Notes under the pieces: generated by a model
The model's input: only the letters and a program-made list of their open reading frames with translations
Database searches by the model: none
What the model was told of the DNA's origin: nothing
Position numbers and translations under genes: made by a program
In this document: one piece after another, positions 43,118 through 51,361 of the stretch
How the letters are laid out: each line of letters starts with the position of its first letter
Numbering within the stretch: the first letter of the stretch is position 1
NCBI GenBank assembly: GCA_015067545.1
Contig: SVMG01000006.1
Location: forward strand, 1-64,000
Length of the DNA: 64,000 nucleotides
Reading direction: 5' to 3'
Source: Oscillospiraceae bacterium
Lineage (GTDB): Bacteria > Bacillota > Clostridia > Oscillospirales > Oscillospiraceae

Positions 43118-44176
43118 TTACTTGGTGAACAAGCCAAAGAAGGCTTCCATATCATCGCTGCCAGCGCCGGTCTTAATCACGGACTCGCCCACAGTCTCAG
43201 CCTTGGGCTGTGCAGCTTCCTTCTTCTGCTCGAAGCCGGTAGCGATAACGGTAACACGCATCTCGTCCTCAAACTCATCGGAATAAGTTGCACCGAAGAT
43301 AATGTTTGCCTCGGGGTTTGCGTTCTCCTGTACGATGCCGGCAGCAGTCTCCACATCATCCAGGGTCAGCTCGGTAGAACCGGTCACATTGACCAGAACA
43401 CCGGTAGCGCCATTGATGGAGGTCTCCAGCAGGGGGCTGTTGATGGCGCTCAGAGCAGCCTGCTCAGCCTTCTCACGGCCAGCGGCAGTGCCCACACCCA
43501 TGTGTGCCCGGCCAGCGTCCTTCATAACAGCAGAAACGTCAGCAAAGTCCAGGTTGATGATGACCCGGTCGGAGTAACCAACCAGCTCGGAGATGGAGGT
43601 AACAGCCTGCTTCAGCACATCGTCTGCAATGCCGAAAGCATTGGCAAAGGTGATCTTCTGATCGGTAACGTACTTCAGGCGGTCGTTGGGAATGATGATC
43701 AGGGAGTCCACCTTACCGGCCAGCTCAGAAATACCGTACTCAGCCTGGCGCATACGGTTTGCACCTTCAAACTTGAAGGGCTTGGTCACAACACCAACGG
43801 TCAGAATACCGGCCTCGTGAGCCAGGTCTGCCACAATGGGTGCTGCGCCGGTACCGGTACCACCGCCCATACCGGCAGTGATGAACACCATGTCCGTTCC
43901 TTCCAAAATCTTAGCGATCGCTGCACGGCTCTCCTCTGCGGACTTCTTGCCGATGTCAGGCTTGGAGCCTGCACCCATACCGCCGGTGAGCTTTTCGCCG
44001 ATCTGCACCTTATTCTTGCAGCGGGAGTTGTTCAGATCCTGCTTGTCGGTATTGACAACTACGAAGTCAACACCGTCAACGCCGGCATCGATCATGCGGT
44101 TGATAACATTGTTACCGGCACCGCCGACACCGATCACCTTAATTTTTACCACGCGCTCTTCAAACTGATTGGACAT
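43118..44176 (-). CDS. ftsZ: cell division protein FtsZ with atypical tail
   Basis: A 352-residue tubulin-like GTPase forming the division ring. IGVGGAGNNVINRM opens the GTP-binding domain, the tubulin signature is GMGGGTGTGAAP near 105-116 and the synergy loop is in INLDFADV. The C-terminal linker is short and the end reads DDMEAFFGLFTK rather than the usual conserved peptide (D-I/V-P-x-F-L/I-R), which normally binds FtsA, SepF and ZapD. It has its own promoter and is separated from ftsQ by 149 bases with no ftsA. Confidence 0.96.
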   Translation of the reverse strand: MSNQFEERVVKIKVIGVGGAGNNVINRMIDAGVDGVDFVVVNTDKQDLNNSRCKNKVQIGEKLTGGMGAGSKPDIGKKSAEESRAAIAKILEGTDMVFITAGMGGGTGTGAAPIVADLAHEAGILTVGVVTKPFKFEGANRMRQAEYGISELAGKVDSLIIIPNDRLKYVTDQKITFANAFGIADDVLKQAVTSISELVGYSDRVIINLDFADVSAVMKDAGRAHMGVGTAAGREKAEQAALSAINSPLLETSINGATGVLVNVTGSTELTLDDVETAAGIVQENANPEANIIFGATYSDEFEDEMRVTVIATGFEQKKEAAQPKAETVGESVIKTGAGSDDMEAFFGLFTK

Positions 44177-44249
44177 AATCTATCCTCCTATGTATCGTTT
44201 CGCAGCCGGTAGATGCCCGCACTGCTTCAAGTTACAAATGTACTTATTT

Positions 44250-44278
44250 ATTCTATCCTAAAAAATTCGCCAGGTCAA
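44250..44278 (-). promoter_or_regulatory. ftsZ promoter
   Basis: TTGACC (44273-44278), 17-base spacer, TAGAAT (44250-44255) in the ftsQ-ftsZ gap. Confidence 0.7.
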
Positions 44279-44325
44279 TATCAATTTCGTATTTTTCGGC
44301 AAACTTTTTAGAAAATTTTCTGGAA

Positions 44326-45225
44326 TTATTGGAATCTGGTGTATCTTACTCCAGTTTTATCCACTGTCAGGCTTGCATCCAGTACGCCACTGTTGTGGCT
44401 CTCCTGACTCAGCTTGTCGATCGCGCCCTTAGCGAGACTCACTTTGTAAGACAGCTGGCTTTCATTTCCCAGTTTCACCTGATACTGCTGACCGTACCAG
44501 AACTGTATATCCCCCAGGTCGTTGACATCGATACTGGCTGCCTGGCCGATGATGCCGTTGGCCTCCAGATAATCTGCTATATTCAGTGCTACATTCAGCC
44601 GATGTGCAGCTGTCACCGTCACAGGAATGGTATTGCCGTTTTCATCCACCTGGGGTGTGTTTGTTTCCTGAGCCACAGCCTGCCCCCCCGCTTCCGGATT
44701 CAGCAAATGCACGCCGAGGATCTTTGTGCAGGATTCCTGGCTGTCGTCCATGGCCTTGTCAATGATCCTGCCGCTGGAATCCACCAGCCACCATTCATCA
44801 TCCTGTCCCTTGACAGCGTAGGTCACACGCACCTCGGTGATGTCGATGATCACCATATTGGGAAGCCGGATGCCGATGCGCACATCTTTTACATAGTCAA
44901 GCTCCAGGATCCGTGCCGTCGCACCGGGAAGCCCCAGGGAAAACAGGCTGTCCCCCTGTTTGATGCCGGAGGCCTGGCTGATATCCCACGCCGTATATTG
45001 GTCCATACCGGACACCTGAATATGCTCAACCCGGAAAAATACGGACATTGCCAGCACCAATGCCAACACGATGGCAACTACCGTTGCCAGCCGCAGGAGC
45101 AGTCGATTCCGCATAAAGGGCTTTGGTGGCATATATACCACATCCTGCAAAGGCCGCGGTGCTTCCTTTTCAGGCTTTTTCTTTTGTTTTACAGGCGTGC
45201 GGCCTGTCTTCTCTTTCGTAGTCAT
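44326..45225 (-). CDS. ftsQ: cell division protein FtsQ/DivIB
   Basis: A 299-residue bitopic divisome protein. A basic, Lys-rich cytosolic tail of about 45 residues precedes one membrane span (LATVVAIVLALVLAMSVFF). The POTRA domain starts at FRVEHIQVSGMDQYTAWDI and is followed by the beta domain (VRIGIRLPNMVIIDITEVRV). Closes the dcw operon, 15 bases after murG. Confidence 0.9.
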   Translation of the reverse strand: MTTKEKTGRTPVKQKKKPEKEAPRPLQDVVYMPPKPFMRNRLLLRLATVVAIVLALVLAMSVFFRVEHIQVSGMDQYTAWDISQASGIKQGDSLFSLGLPGATARILELDYVKDVRIGIRLPNMVIIDITEVRVTYAVKGQDDEWWLVDSSGRIIDKAMDDSQESCTKILGVHLLNPEAGGQAVAQETNTPQVDENGNTIPVTVTAAHRLNVALNIADYLEANGIIGQAASIDVNDLGDIQFWYGQQYQVKLGNESQLSYKVSLAKGAIDKLSQESHNSGVLDASLTVDKTGVRYTRFQ

Positions 45226-45240
45226 ACCGTTCCTCCGGGG

Positions 45241-46371
45241 TTACTTCTTTTGTGCTGCCAAATTTTCTGCAATTCGGCATATGCGGTCTGCAGAATCAGA
45301 AACCGCCATTTTTCGCAGGTTTTCGCTCATGCAGCCGCTTCTGCGGCTGTCATTGAGAAGATCTTTTATCTCTTTGTAGACTCTTTGAGCCGTGCATTCC
45401 TGTTCCAGCAGCACCACCGCGCCGCCACCCGCTTCCAAGACCCGGGCGTTTTTCTCCTGGTGGTTATTTGTCACATTCGGTGACGGGATCAAAATACACG
45501 GCACACCGGCTGCGGCGATCTCATTGCATGTGCCGCTGCCTGCACGGCCGATGACCACATCTGCTGCGGCCAAAACCGTGGGCATATTGTAGATGTACTC
45601 CCGCATATCGATGGCAGAGCTTTTTTTCAGATCCACACCTTTTTCCTTGACCAGATCAGGCATCCAGCTCCATCCGAAGCTGCCTACTGCATGGATGTGA
45701 TGGAACGGAAAATTATCCGCCTGCTCCAGGGCAAACAGCTGGGCGACCATCTGATTCATGGCCCTTGCGCCCTGGCTGCCGAAAGTGGAGACCAGCAACG
45801 GCTTATCGCCGATGCCCAGTTCCTCCCGGGCTTTCTGCCGGTCTGTCACCCAAAATTCCCGGCGAATGGGCATACCCACAACCTCTACCTTTTCGGGATG
45901 CTTGTAATATTTCCGGCTTTCCTCAAAGCACACCAATACTTGGTCTGCAAGATTAGCGGCCATTTTGGTGGTCAAGCCGGGAACGGCGTTAGCCTCATGA
46001 ACGCAGGTGGGGATCCCCAGCTTGCTGCCTGCATACAGCGCAGGAAAGCTGGCATAACCACCGGTGCCGATGATTACGTCGGGCTTGAAGTCCTTAATGA
46101 TCTTTTTGCACTGGCCTACTGCATCGAAAACACATTTAACTGCCTTGATATTCTTTTTGATCGCCGCCAAGTTCTTGCCCCGGCTGAGGCCGGAGCCGGG
46201 AAGACATTCCAGCCGATAGCCGGCTTTCGGCACAAGCTGTTCCTCCATATGGCCCTTGGCACCGATAAACAGGATGTTACACCCGGGATTTCGTTCCTTT
46301 ATCAAGTTGGCCACGGCAATGGCAGGGTTGATATGCCCTCCCGTACCGCCGCAGGTAAAAATCACATTCAT
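45241..46371 (-). CDS. murG: undecaprenyl-PP-MurNAc-pentapeptide GlcNAc transferase
   Basis: A 376-residue GT28 glycosyltransferase making lipid II from lipid I at the inner membrane face. The G-loop CGGTGGHINPAIAVA lies at 7-21, with GTGGYASFPALYAG near 102 and the second-domain GRAGSGTCNEIAAAGVP near 275, which binds UDP-GlcNAc. Overlaps ftsW by four bases. Confidence 0.96.
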   Translation of the reverse strand: MNVIFTCGGTGGHINPAIAVANLIKERNPGCNILFIGAKGHMEEQLVPKAGYRLECLPGSGLSRGKNLAAIKKNIKAVKCVFDAVGQCKKIIKDFKPDVIIGTGGYASFPALYAGSKLGIPTCVHEANAVPGLTTKMAANLADQVLVCFEESRKYYKHPEKVEVVGMPIRREFWVTDRQKAREELGIGDKPLLVSTFGSQGARAMNQMVAQLFALEQADNFPFHHIHAVGSFGWSWMPDLVKEKGVDLKKSSAIDMREYIYNMPTVLAAADVVIGRAGSGTCNEIAAAGVPCILIPSPNVTNNHQEKNARVLEAGGGAVVLLEQECTAQRVYKEIKDLLNDSRRSGCMSENLRKMAVSDSADRICRIAENLAAQKK

Positions 46372-47528
46372 ACGGTAACCTCCTGTATTTTTGTCTTGTT
46401 ACGCTGGCGGGAAATGCTGAGCACAATTCCCATTTCTCCCAAATTCACCGCCAAAGCCGTACCGCCGTAGGAGAAAAACGGCAATGCAATTCCCGTTGAT
46501 GGAAGCAGATTGGTAACCACGCACAGATTCAGCACAGTCTGTACCGCAATGAGTGCAACCAAGCCCGTCGCAAGGACTGTGGAAAATCGATCCTGCGCCC
46601 GCAGAGCGATCCAAAAGCCCCGCAGGATCAGTGCACCGAACAGGATCATAATAAGAACTGCTCCGATCAGACCCAGTTCCTCGCAAACGATGGCGAAAAT
46701 ATAGTCGTTGTACTGAAAGGGCAAATACAGATATTTCTGCCTGCTTTTGCCAAAGCCAAGGCCGAACAGGCCGCCTGAGCCGATGGCATATAGAGATTGC
46801 AGGATTTGGTATCCCTTATCTGACGGGTCGCTTTCCGGGTGCAGCCAGGCGGTGATCCGATCCCCGGCATAGCCCATAAAAGTCACATAGATAACGACGA
46901 AAACCACTGCGCAAAGTGCGCCCATAAGCAGCCATTTAGGGTGCGTGCCGGCCACAAACATGATGACCACAGCAACCAATCCCATGAGCATAATGGCAGA
47001 CAGGTGTTTTTCCAAAGCCAAAGGGATCAATATCCCCAATAGGGCTGCGCCAAAGCCCATCACGCCATAGCGAAATTTCCGGGCATCTGTACCAAAGCTT
47101 TTGGTCAGTCTGGCAAACAGCACGATCATGGTAAATTTTGCGATCTCCGAGGGCTGAAATTGCAGCCCTGCAATGTTGATCCAGCGCTTAGCGCCGTTGA
47201 CAGATTCTCCTGCTATCAACACCAGCAGCAAAAGCGCAATACTGATGCCGTACAGCGGCCAGGCAAATTTCAGCCAAAAGGCAGCCGGGATCCGGCTGAA
47301 TATCCACATGCACACCAAACCGATTACCGCACAAACCGCCTGTTTTTGCAGGTATTTGGTGGAGATGGTATAGCCTGTGTCATACATACTTTGGGCCGAG
47401 CTTGCTGAATACAGCATCACAAGCCCCACGATCAAAAGCAAAATCGTCAGCAGTAAAAACGGAATGTCCACAGTTTCGCCGGAAAATATCCGGCGGTCCT
47501 CTTTGGCATACAGTTTTCCTGCTGCCAT
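46368..47528 (-). CDS. ftsW: SEDS peptidoglycan polymerase FtsW/SpoVE
   Basis: A 386-residue polytopic SEDS protein, about ten spans, polymerising lipid II together with the PBP encoded upstream. Landmarks: WINIAGLQFQPSEIAKF near 137-153, LEKHLSAIML in the fourth loop, and the C-terminal LPSTGIALPFFSYGGTALA. In many Clostridia murD stands immediately before this gene; here it follows mraY directly. Confidence 0.93.
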   Translation of the reverse strand: MAAGKLYAKEDRRIFSGETVDIPFLLLTILLLIVGLVMLYSASSAQSMYDTGYTISTKYLQKQAVCAVIGLVCMWIFSRIPAAFWLKFAWPLYGISIALLLLVLIAGESVNGAKRWINIAGLQFQPSEIAKFTMIVLFARLTKSFGTDARKFRYGVMGFGAALLGILIPLALEKHLSAIMLMGLVAVVIMFVAGTHPKWLLMGALCAVVFVVIYVTFMGYAGDRITAWLHPESDPSDKGYQILQSLYAIGSGGLFGLGFGKSRQKYLYLPFQYNDYIFAIVCEELGLIGAVLIMILFGALILRGFWIALRAQDRFSTVLATGLVALIAVQTVLNLCVVTNLLPSTGIALPFFSYGGTALAVNLGEMGIVLSISRQRNKTKIQEVTV

Positions 47529-47546
47529 AGATACTCCTTTCGCTTC

Positions 47547-48524
47547 TTATCCGATCAGTCCGGAAATGCCAAACCAGGCGATGACGCACATCACCGCAGA
47601 CACAGCGGTGAAGACCAAAACGATCTTCACTTCCTTCCATCCGCACATCTCAAAATGATGATGGATGGGAGACATTTTGAAAATACGCTTGCCGTGAGTC
47701 AGCTTGAAGTAGCTCACCTGCAAAATAACGGACAGGGTCTCGATAATATACACGAAGCCCACAAGGATCAAGATCAGGGGCATATCCAGCGCAAAGGCCA
47801 TGGCACACACCACGCCGCCCAGGAACAACGAGCCGGTATCACCCATGAACACCTTAGCAGGATGCCAGTTGAAGAACAGGTACGCAATCAGCCCACCAAC
47901 CAGTGCAGCAGGCAGGATGGCCAGGTCATATTTGCCCATGGCAACTGCCACAGCCGTGAAGAAGATCATAACCGGCAAGGTCACACTGCCGCACAGGCCG
48001 TCCACGCCGTCGGTGATGTTCACCGCATTGTCACAGCCGATCATTATGAACATGGAGAAAAACACATACAAAAGCGGATGCAGCTGCAAATATGTATCAA
48101 CAAAGGGAATGTAGATATTACAGCGGCTGGGGTCCTGCTTGTAAAGCAGATATACAAAAATCGCAGAGACTGCCATTTGCAGCAGTGCTTTTTGAATGGA
48201 AGTCAAGCCAAGATTGCGCTTGAATTTTGCTTTGCAAAAATCATCCAGAAAGCCCACCAAACCAAAGCACAGGCTCAGTGCCAATACATAAAGCACTGTA
48301 TAATCCACCATAATGGCAAGATTGCCCACAATACAAATGATCGCACCCAGGATGAAGAACAGGCCGCCCATCATGGGAGTACCGGCTTTATTATTATGCC
48401 AGGTAGGGCCTACCTCCCGGATAGACTGTCCGGCTTTCAGTGCCCGAAGCACGGGAAGCAGCAATACACCAATCAGCCCGGACAGGATTCCGCCCGCCAC
48501 AGCTGTGATCAAGATTCTCTCCAT
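47547..48524 (-). CDS. mraY: phospho-MurNAc-pentapeptide transferase MraY
   Basis: A 325-residue, ten-span enzyme making lipid I. Signatures: GTPMMGGLFFILGA near 47, the metal-binding FLDDFCKAKFKRN near 96, and NAVNITDGVDGL near 172. The ATG at 48524, after GGAGGAGAGAGAT, is preferred to an ATG five codons earlier that lies inside the ribosome binding site. Confidence 0.95.
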   Translation of the reverse strand: MERILITAVAGGILSGLIGVLLLPVLRALKAGQSIREVGPTWHNNKAGTPMMGGLFFILGAIICIVGNLAIMVDYTVLYVLALSLCFGLVGFLDDFCKAKFKRNLGLTSIQKALLQMAVSAIFVYLLYKQDPSRCNIYIPFVDTYLQLHPLLYVFFSMFIMIGCDNAVNITDGVDGLCGSVTLPVMIFFTAVAVAMGKYDLAILPAALVGGLIAYLFFNWHPAKVFMGDTGSLFLGGVVCAMAFALDMPLILILVGFVYIIETLSVILQVSYFKLTHGKRIFKMSPIHHHFEMCGWKEVKIVLVFTAVSAVMCVIAWFGISGLIG

Positions 48525-48539
48525 ATCTCTCTCCTCCAT

Positions 48540-49892
48540 TTACGCCAAAAAAGATTCCAGCGCCAATTCCATATGCATTCCGTGACTTCCCTTAAACAGC
48601 AGGACATCCCCCGGTTTTGCAATTACTTTCAGTGCTGCTGCCAGCTCCTGCCGGTCCTCAAATGCCCGGGCATTGTCGGCATTCATGCCGCCTGCAACGG
48701 CGCCGCTGACCACATTTTCACTGTTTGGACCATAGGCAAAGAGCATGTCTGCCTTATCGGCAGAAATACCGCCGATCAGGTAATGCTCCTGCGCAGCCCG
48801 ATTACCCAGCTCCAGCATATCCCCCAGTACCGCAATACGGCGGCCGGATTTCTTGCCCAGCACAGCCAATGCCGCGGCCATGGATTCCGGACCTGCGTTA
48901 TAGCAGTCCTTGATAATGGTATAGCCATTAGCCTGGAAAATTTCCTGCCGGCCAGCCATGTTCTGAAAACCCTGCAGTGCCTCACAGATCCGCTCTGTGC
49001 TCACGCCCAGCTGTATGCCTGCGCAAACTGCCGCCAAAGCATCCAGCACATAGTGCTGACCCTCCAGAGCAAGGGAAACATCAAATGCTTCACACCCGGT
49101 GTGCACCCGGAAAGACAAGCCGTTTTCGTCCGCTTTTAAATCAGTTGCACACACCGCACACTGATCATTCTCCGAACCGAAATAAACAGAGCGCACATTC
49201 AAATCACCGCGCACCGGCCACAGCATTTCATCGTCGCCGTTTAGAAGGATCATTCCGCCGGGACGCAGGCCCTCCAAAATCTCCAGCTTAGCCTGGCGAA
49301 TGCCCTCTTTTGAGCCCAAATGCTCAATGTGCATGGTTCCGATGTTGATGATCACCGCCACATCCGGCTGACCGATACTGCTCAAATACGCGATCTCCCG
49401 GAAGTGGTTCATGCCCATTTCCAAAACAGCGACCTCGGTATCCTCCGGAATGGACAAGATCGCCATGGGCATACCAATGTCATTATTGTGGTTTGCAGGT
49501 GTTTTTGCCACCCGATAGGTGGTCTCCAAAACGGATGCGATCATTTCCTTGGTGGTGGATTTACCCACAGAACCGGTAACTCCCACCACTTTCATGCCAA
49601 TGCGCTTGCGTTCCTCCCGGGCGATTTGGCCCAAGGCAATACGGGTGTCCTCTACCACGATGGCAGGATAATCCCCATCCATGTGGGTGCACAGCACCGC
49701 CGCCGCACCATTTTCTATGGCCATGGGAATGAAGTCATGACCGTCACGTGCGCCTTGCAGGGCGACAAACAACTGACCCGGCTCAATTTTCCGGGAGTCG
49801 TTGTTCGCTCCCAAAAAGGAGCGGTTTGCATATTTGGGATCAATGGTTCCACCGCACCAGCGCGCGGCCTGAGCCAATGTAATCTCAGCCAT
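48540..49892 (-). CDS. murF: UDP-MurNAc-tripeptide D-Ala-D-Ala ligase
   Basis: A 450-residue Mur ligase adding D-Ala-D-Ala to the precursor. N-terminal uridine-binding domain, then the ATP loop VVGVTGSVGKSTTKEMI near 105-121, ANHNNDIGMP near 137, and the C-terminal domain with DCYNAGPESMAAAL. Two bases after murE. Confidence 0.95.
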   Translation of the reverse strand: MAEITLAQAARWCGGTIDPKYANRSFLGANNDSRKIEPGQLFVALQGARDGHDFIPMAIENGAAAVLCTHMDGDYPAIVVEDTRIALGQIAREERKRIGMKVVGVTGSVGKSTTKEMIASVLETTYRVAKTPANHNNDIGMPMAILSIPEDTEVAVLEMGMNHFREIAYLSSIGQPDVAVIINIGTMHIEHLGSKEGIRQAKLEILEGLRPGGMILLNGDDEMLWPVRGDLNVRSVYFGSENDQCAVCATDLKADENGLSFRVHTGCEAFDVSLALEGQHYVLDALAAVCAGIQLGVSTERICEALQGFQNMAGRQEIFQANGYTIIKDCYNAGPESMAAALAVLGKKSGRRIAVLGDMLELGNRAAQEHYLIGGISADKADMLFAYGPNSENVVSGAVAGGMNADNARAFEDRQELAAALKVIAKPGDVLLFKGSHGMHMELALESFLA

Positions 49893-49894
49893 AA

Positions 49895-51349
49895 TTACCT
49901 CGTTTCCATCAGATGGGCAGCAACTTCCTCCCGCTCATCCAGATGATGCTTCACGCCGTTAATTTCCTGATAGGTTTCGTGGCCCTTTCCGGCCAATACT
50001 ATCATATCATCTTTTCCGGCAATGTCCATAGCATATTGGATCGCTTTTCGCCGATCTTCAATGACAATATAGTTCTCTTTCTCCCTGGGAACACCCTCAA
50101 GAATATCTGCAATGATGTCCATGGGCGCTTCTGTTCGGGGGTTATCCGATGTGATCACTGCAATATCCGCAAGTTCTACACCAATCCGACCCATGATGGG
50201 GCGCTTTATGGGATCTCTGTCACCGCCACAGCCAAAGACTGCAATCAAGCGTCCTTTGCAGTAATCACGAACAGAACGCAAGACATTCTCAAGTCCGTCG
50301 GGAGTGTGTGCGTAATCCACAAGCACCGTGTATGGCTTACCGGGGGTAGGAACGACCTCCACCCTGCCCTTTACGCCCTTGGCGGTTGCCAAGGCTTCCG
50401 CGGCAGATTCCAAAGATATTCCCAGCTGCAGGCTGATGCCAAGCACGGACAGGGCATTGTAAACGGTAAAACGGCCGGGAATGGGCAAAGAGACTTTCTG
50501 CTTCTTGTCTTTAGCAACCGCTGTAAAGCAGATGCCGTCTGCGTGAAGCTCCAGTTCTTCCGCCCGCAGGTCTGCATCACCCTTTACGGAAGTTGTGAGC
50601 ATTTTACACTCTGCGCCGGCAGTCATAGGTTCAAAATATGCGTCGTCGCGATTTGCAACGCCAAAATCACACCGTCTGAAAAGCACTGCTTTGGTATCGC
50701 AGTAGGCCTCCATGGTCTTGTGGAAATCCAAATGGTCTTCCGTCAGATTGGTAAATGCGCCCACATCAAAATGTACGCCTGCCACTCGGTCCAGCGCGAT
50801 GGCATGGGATGAAACCTCCATCACCACATGGGTGCATCCGGCATCCCGCATCCGGGCAAAAAGCCCCTGCAATTCAAAGCTTTCCGGAGTGGTACGCTCA
50901 GTTGGGATGATCTCGTCGCCTACCATATTCTCCATAGTGCCGATGAGGCCCACCTTCGCTCCAATCGTTTTCTCCAAAACCTGCTTCAGAAGAAGGGTCG
51001 TGGAAGTTTTGCCATTTGTGCCGGTGACACCGATCATGGTCATACTTTTGGCCGGATGTCCATAGAAATTGCAGCCGATCCAAGCCAGGGCCAAACGGTC
51101 AGATTCCACCAAAATGTAGGGCACATTCCCTTGCGGTCTCTTGGCCGTTACCACAGCCACCGCCCCTTTTTCCAAGGCCATGGGAATGAATCGGTTGCCG
51201 TCAGTGGCAAATCCACTGATGGCAACAAACAGGCCACCGGCCATCACTTTCCGGGAGTCATAGGCCACACTCAGAATATCCTGTTCCATGTCCGCTGTGC
51301 TTTCCAATACGGAAACACCGGCAAGTAATTCCTTTAGTTTCATCGTCAT
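49895..51349 (-). CDS. murE: UDP-MurNAc-dipeptide ligase, meso-DAP type
   Basis: A 484-residue Mur ligase adding the third stem residue. ATP loop IGVTGTNGKTSTTLLL near 105-120. The specificity motif in VITSDNPRTEAP near 400 is DNPR, the form typical of enzymes that add meso-diaminopimelate, so the wall is predicted to be DAP-type. The start could be the ATG at 51349 or the one two codons later (MKLKELL), both near GGAGGGAGG. Confidence 0.95.
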   Translation of the reverse strand: MTMKLKELLAGVSVLESTADMEQDILSVAYDSRKVMAGGLFVAISGFATDGNRFIPMALEKGAVAVVTAKRPQGNVPYILVESDRLALAWIGCNFYGHPAKSMTMIGVTGTNGKTSTTLLLKQVLEKTIGAKVGLIGTMENMVGDEIIPTERTTPESFELQGLFARMRDAGCTHVVMEVSSHAIALDRVAGVHFDVGAFTNLTEDHLDFHKTMEAYCDTKAVLFRRCDFGVANRDDAYFEPMTAGAECKMLTTSVKGDADLRAEELELHADGICFTAVAKDKKQKVSLPIPGRFTVYNALSVLGISLQLGISLESAAEALATAKGVKGRVEVVPTPGKPYTVLVDYAHTPDGLENVLRSVRDYCKGRLIAVFGCGGDRDPIKRPIMGRIGVELADIAVITSDNPRTEAPMDIIADILEGVPREKENYIVIEDRRKAIQYAMDIAGKDDMIVLAGKGHETYQEINGVKHHLDEREEVAAHLMETR

Positions 51350-51361
51350 TCCTCCCTCCGG